Origin: Episyrphus balteatus
Lineage: Eukaryota > Arthropoda > Insecta > Diptera > Syrphidae
NCBI RefSeq assembly: GCF_945859705.1
Contig: NC_079136.1
Span: forward strand, 4,071,501 to 4,135,500
Length of the DNA stretch: 64,000 nt
Direction of reading: 5' to 3'
Shown here: positions 60,265 through 64,000 of the stretch, in pieces
Layout: every line of letters begins with the position of its first letter
How positions within the stretch are numbered: position 1 is the first letter of the stretch
Position numbers and translations under genes: made by a program
Notes under the pieces: generated by a model
Seen by the model: only the letters and a program-made list of their open reading frames with translations
Database searches by the model: none
Told to the model about the DNA's origin: nothing

Positions 60265-61498
60265 TTATAGTTTCTTCTTCTTTTAATCCGACGTATTACT
60301 TTGTTTATTTTATTTTAGTTTTTTTTTACGCATTTCAATAAATGGATTTAAAATTGAAAAACAACAATAAAAAAACGAAAACAAAAACAAATAAAAATAA
60401 AATATTTCAAAGATTAAGAAACAAAATGAAAATGAATAAACAGGAAACTGTTGTAGGTAAAACATTTATTTAACACAAAATTTATTTTAATGAAAAAAAT
60501 TGTTTTTCGATTTTTGGAAATTTTAAGACTTTTCGTGTTTTAAGAATTCTGCATTCACTTGCTTTATAGAAGAAAGTACCCACAATAGGTTCAAATAATC
60601 GTTAAAATATAGTAATTGGGATAAAAGTCTGATGCCATTGCGGTCATAGATATTGCTAAAAATGGTTCAAAAGTTAGTCAGTATGTACCTCGAGATAAAT
60701 CTTAAGTCACTGAATGTTTACTTTTTTGAGTGATTGGAGTGATGGAGTGATTGAGTATAATAAGATGTTAAAATTCAAATGACATCTGCTCCTATGTGTT
60801 TTTTTTCTCTAGTTCGATAGTACGGCTTATCAGTTAGATGCTGTCGTACCCTTTTAAAATACAACATTTTGGTCGATGTTTATCGAGATTGTTATAAAAA
60901 TATTAGCCTGAATAGACTGAATTTTAATATTTTATTCATCGAACGAAATTTTGTATTTTAGAAGGGATCGACAAAATTTTACTCAAAAGAGGTCATTTGA
61001 ACATAACAAAATAAAAAAAGTATGATTTTTAGGAGTTTTTTCTATTTTCGATTTTTGCTAAAACTGTTCAGTGAATTATTTTGAAATTTTGTTTTTGTGT
61101 GTTATTTAACAATGGGGGTTATCGTGAATAAAAATTTCCCTCTGTAATGTTTCGCTTGTTCATAAATATTGGTGCGAATTTATTGGCAAAGGCAAAACAT
61201 TTTCATAGAGTTTCCAGGAAATAAATTCTAAAGAAGAGATTCACTAGCGCAAAAAAAAATTCTTGACAATATTCAGCACTTGGAAGTTCTAATTTCAAAA
61301 TGTAAGGTTAGATGAGATTTTAAATGTATTTTTAATTTTGAAATTGCATTTGAAAATTTTGAATATCGTCAAAAATCACAAAATTTTCTATTGTTACTTT
61401 ATCCAATTTGTTGAAATTTCGAAAGCCTTGGACATTTCTATGTAACTTTGTTCTACTTTCGAAGTGTTCGAAAGTTAATTAAATACATACCTATCGAT
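60265..61498. other. Intergenic AT-rich DNA
   Basis: No gene or clear element recognised. Confidence 0.5.
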
Positions 61499-62145
61499 TA
61501 GGGTGGGTCAAAAAAATCGAAATTCTTTTTTTTGATTTGGTACTCCGAAAAATCGATTGCTAGACCCCTTTAGAATATACACACCAAATATGAGCTCTTT
61601 ATATTAATGGGAAGGTCCTCCACTTTTCCATTCCACTTCCATTTTTACATCAAGCTTCTACTAAAAAAAAATAATTTTTTTATTAACTGACTTTTTAGCA
61701 AATTTCTTTTCATATTCTTGTAGGAAATTGAACGCTCTACAAAAAAGGCCTTATACACTTTTTTCGTTTATCTAACCGTTGAATAGATATTTGAGGTCCA
61801 AAAATCGAAAAAATCTTTAAAAATTCGTTTTTTGTTCTTAATTTTGTAACAAATTGAAAAATTATAAAAATCAAACGCGCAGGACATATTCTTGTTGGAA
61901 ATTGATTGCTTCACAAAAAAGGTCTTGTTAACTTTTTTCATTAATCTAACCATTCTAAAGATATTCGAGGTTATTATTTTTTTTAGTAGAAGCTTGATGT
62001 AAAAATGGAAAATTGCAAAGCGGAGGACCTTCCCCTTAATATAAAGAGCTCATATTTGGTGTGTATATTCTAGAGGTGTCTAGCAATCGATTTTTCGGAG
62101 TACCAAATAAAAAAAAAAGAATTTCGATTTTTTTGACCCACCCTA
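61499..62145. mobile_element. 647-bp palindromic transposon (TAGGGTGGGTC ends)
   Basis: TAGGGTGGGTCAAAAAAATC at 61499 is inverted at 62145. The arms pair over about 135 bp with few mismatches, and more loosely to the centre near 61825. ATCGAT lies on both flanks. The internal word GAACGCTCTACAAAAAAGG is shared with 49956-50753 and 1933-2680. Same end style as 11159-12500 (TAGACTGGGCC). Confidence 0.82.
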
Positions 62146-62280
62146 ATCGATATGTATATACTTCCTATTGTAACTGCATTTCTAAAATTAATAACACCAG
62201 TCAAAATAAAACGCAATAAAGAATTTGACGTGACTAGATCTGTATAATTTTCGTTCGTTACAGAATTACAAATACACTGA

Positions 62281-62717
62281 CACTGAGGTAAAAAACGCAA
62301 TGTAAAATGTTCAACGTTGATTTAATGCTGAAAAAATTAACATGAAACTTCTTCAAAATAAAATTGAAACAACGTAAGAATTTTTTTTATTTTTGTCGGA
62401 CTTCACCTTCTGTTGCATTTTATCACTCTAATTTTCAACAGAGAGATAGCACGGTGGTAAAGCATTTGCCTAGAGACCCAAGAGTTGTAGGTTCAATCCC
62501 CAGTGGCTGCAAATTTTTTCTTTTTTTTTTATAAATTGATGTTTTTTTGAAAGTTGAAACAACTTTGATTTAAAGATGTTTTATAACGGTAAACCACTTT
62601 AAACTAACGATGCTCTACTTTGATTTTAAAATGTTCGTCTTCAACGCAAAATCAATCCGAAAAATAGTTGAATCAACGTGGTTTTCGTTGATTTTAAGTT
62701 GTTTTTTTCCCTCAGTG
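62281..62717. mobile_element. 437-bp TIR element enclosing a tRNA-like SINE head
   Basis: CACTGAGGTAAAAAAC on the left and GTTTTTTTCCCTCAGTG on the right are inverted ends. GTTGATTTAA/TCAACGTTG-type words recur inward. A tRNA-like segment (62441-62512) lies near the middle. No exact target duplication was found. Confidence 0.65.
62441..62512 (+). repeat. tRNA-like SINE head (A box and B box)
   Basis: TAGCACGGTGGTAAAGCA (A-box region, 62447) and GGTTCAATCCC (B box, from 62490) are at tRNA spacing, followed by a poly-T/A stretch. The acceptor and T stems do not pair fully, so this is a tRNA-derived retroposon rather than a tRNA gene. It is not the same tRNA type as the minus-strand head at 28950. 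Confidence 0.6.
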
Positions 62718-64000
62718 TTTTGCAAATTAGAACACGTTTTTCTGTAGAATCGAAATTACATAGTTCGGCCCCTGATGTCTTATATGAACATCATTATTTC
62801 ATTATTATGTATGACACTAATTTTTGATGTTTAATCTAAAAAATCATAAGAAAATGTGCAATTTCTTTTTCGTTAAATTGAAATTTATATGTTAATATGT
62901 ATATTAGTTAAAAATGAAATAAAATCAAATTTGCAATTAAAAAAACATTAAGTCAAACTCCAAATTTATGTGGTATCGCATAGGTCACATTTGACATTGT
63001 GTATTTACATAAAAATCAATTTAATCAAACAACAACAGTAAAACTGAATAAAGTATCTCGTATCTATGGCATTTAATTTCTTATATAAAAAAAATATTAA
63101 CATAAAATTTTATGTAAGTTCTTTTTTTTTTTTTTTTTGAATAAAATGATTTTTGAAACCAAAAAAATTTGAAAAATTAAAAAAAACCTACATATATCAC
63201 CTTTTTTGAAATACGGTACAAAAAATATTTTTTTTAATTAAAATCGTTAAAGCCGTATTTGAAAAAACAACCTTTTTATTTTTTGACGTTAAGTATAAAG
63301 GGTTAGAGTAGAAATTATTCAACCTCGTTATAAAAGCAACTTAACTAACAAAAAATATAATTTCTTTTTCATCCAATCCAAATATAAATTCCTTTGCTGA
63401 AAATCATATTTTGCCTCACTGTACTGTGTTCATCTTTGACTGCGTCTTCTTCTTCAATTACAAACATTGAGGTCAAATGTACATATTTCGATATTATTTT
63501 TCGTGTTTTTTTTTTTTAAATTGTTTATTTTCGTTTTTTTTTTTCAGTTCCTATAACTATTAAAAATTGCCGCATTGTTTAATTAAAAATGCCGGCATAG
63601 AAACGGTGTGAAATTTTAATTGAAAACAATATTTTATTATTTGTTCGTGCGAACTTGTTAATAATGTTTTATTTGAAGGTCATAATTATTATTTGAAATT
63701 TTTAAAAGGTAAACTATAATAATCACTACCTCTTAACACACTTTGTTTAAGAGCTTACTACCTACATAGTAACTTCGGGAGTCCACGATTTTTTTAGATT
63801 TTTTTAAGAATTTCTTTGCCTATAAAAAATACATTTTTCAATCACAATTTTCTAACTTCCTATCCAGCTGTGCAACTAAAATCCATATTTTTAAATTGAT
63901 GCAGCTCATAAATCTGAATCTGACCGTTTAATTTTATTTTTACTCTTAATCCTTTGACACTGAAACTTAATAAATTTAAATTCAATTCGTTCTACATAAC
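62718..64000. other. Intergenic AT-rich DNA to the window end
   Basis: No gene or clear element recognised; only A/T runs. Confidence 0.5.

Noticed and set aside
62441..62512. True tRNA gene
   Set aside because: The A and B boxes are present but acceptor and T stems do not pair properly; a SINE head fits better.

Overview
The window looks like an AT-rich dipteran (fly) nuclear chromosome. The main reason is one intact spliced gene, an ortholog of the Drosophila acyl-CoA Delta-9 desaturase Desat1. It has four coding exons with GT..AG introns, two of them only about 60 bp long, a TATA/Inr-type promoter region upstream, and almost no other coding capacity. There are no operons or bacterial-type ORFs. 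Nearly all other ORFs of 60-120 codons are chance readings of AT-rich DNA or of transposon arms.

Layout. Positions 1-8.1 kb are intergenic with one palindromic MITE (1.93-2.68 kb). At 8.1-12.5 kb there is a nested transposon cluster: a hAT-like element with an exact 8-bp target duplication holds a foldback (FB-like) element with an exact 9-bp duplication. Next come a second FB-like element (again 9-bp duplication) and a 1.34-kb near-perfect palindrome. Desat1 runs from about 13.5 to 18.0 kb on the + strand. Its 2.6-kb first coding intron carries a decayed non-LTR reverse-transcriptase relic. At 19.7-20.8 kb there is a foldback element. At 21.6-27.7 kb a hAT-like element (8-bp duplication) contains a 4.2-kb giant palindrome, which itself contains a 2.0-kb palindromic element. 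At 28.9-31.7 kb there are a tRNA-like SINE head and four small MITEs. From 31.7 to 33.5 kb the sequence is less repetitive and may hold a cryptic exon or regulatory DNA. At 33.5-37.9 kb there are diverged duplicate repeats (one interrupted by a MITE, the other giving the empty site), a small palindrome and a tandem pair of hairpin units. At 39.8-43.9 kb there are two adjacent TIR elements. At 44.0-44.9 kb lies a decayed Helitron helicase. At 48-52 kb there are an interspersed repeat tail, a foldback element and a pogo-like MITE. At 53.5-55.9 kb there are two more FB-like elements. At 58.8-62.7 kb there are four TIR elements, one with a promoter-like segment and one with a tRNA-like SINE head.

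The only complete gene is Desat1, which is expected to act in the ER membrane making monounsaturated acyl-CoA. Everything else recognised is mobile DNA or decayed mobile DNA. The striking theme is the number of long inverted-repeat (foldback) elements, some nested three deep with readable target-site duplications. They fall into a few families: FB-like elements with tandem-repeat arms and GGGTTG-type ends; TAG-TG-ended palindromes sharing an internal motif; and CACTGG-ended elements. I found no new coding system. Long palindromes capable of making hairpin RNA, and the FB-like family, are the parts most worth a second look.
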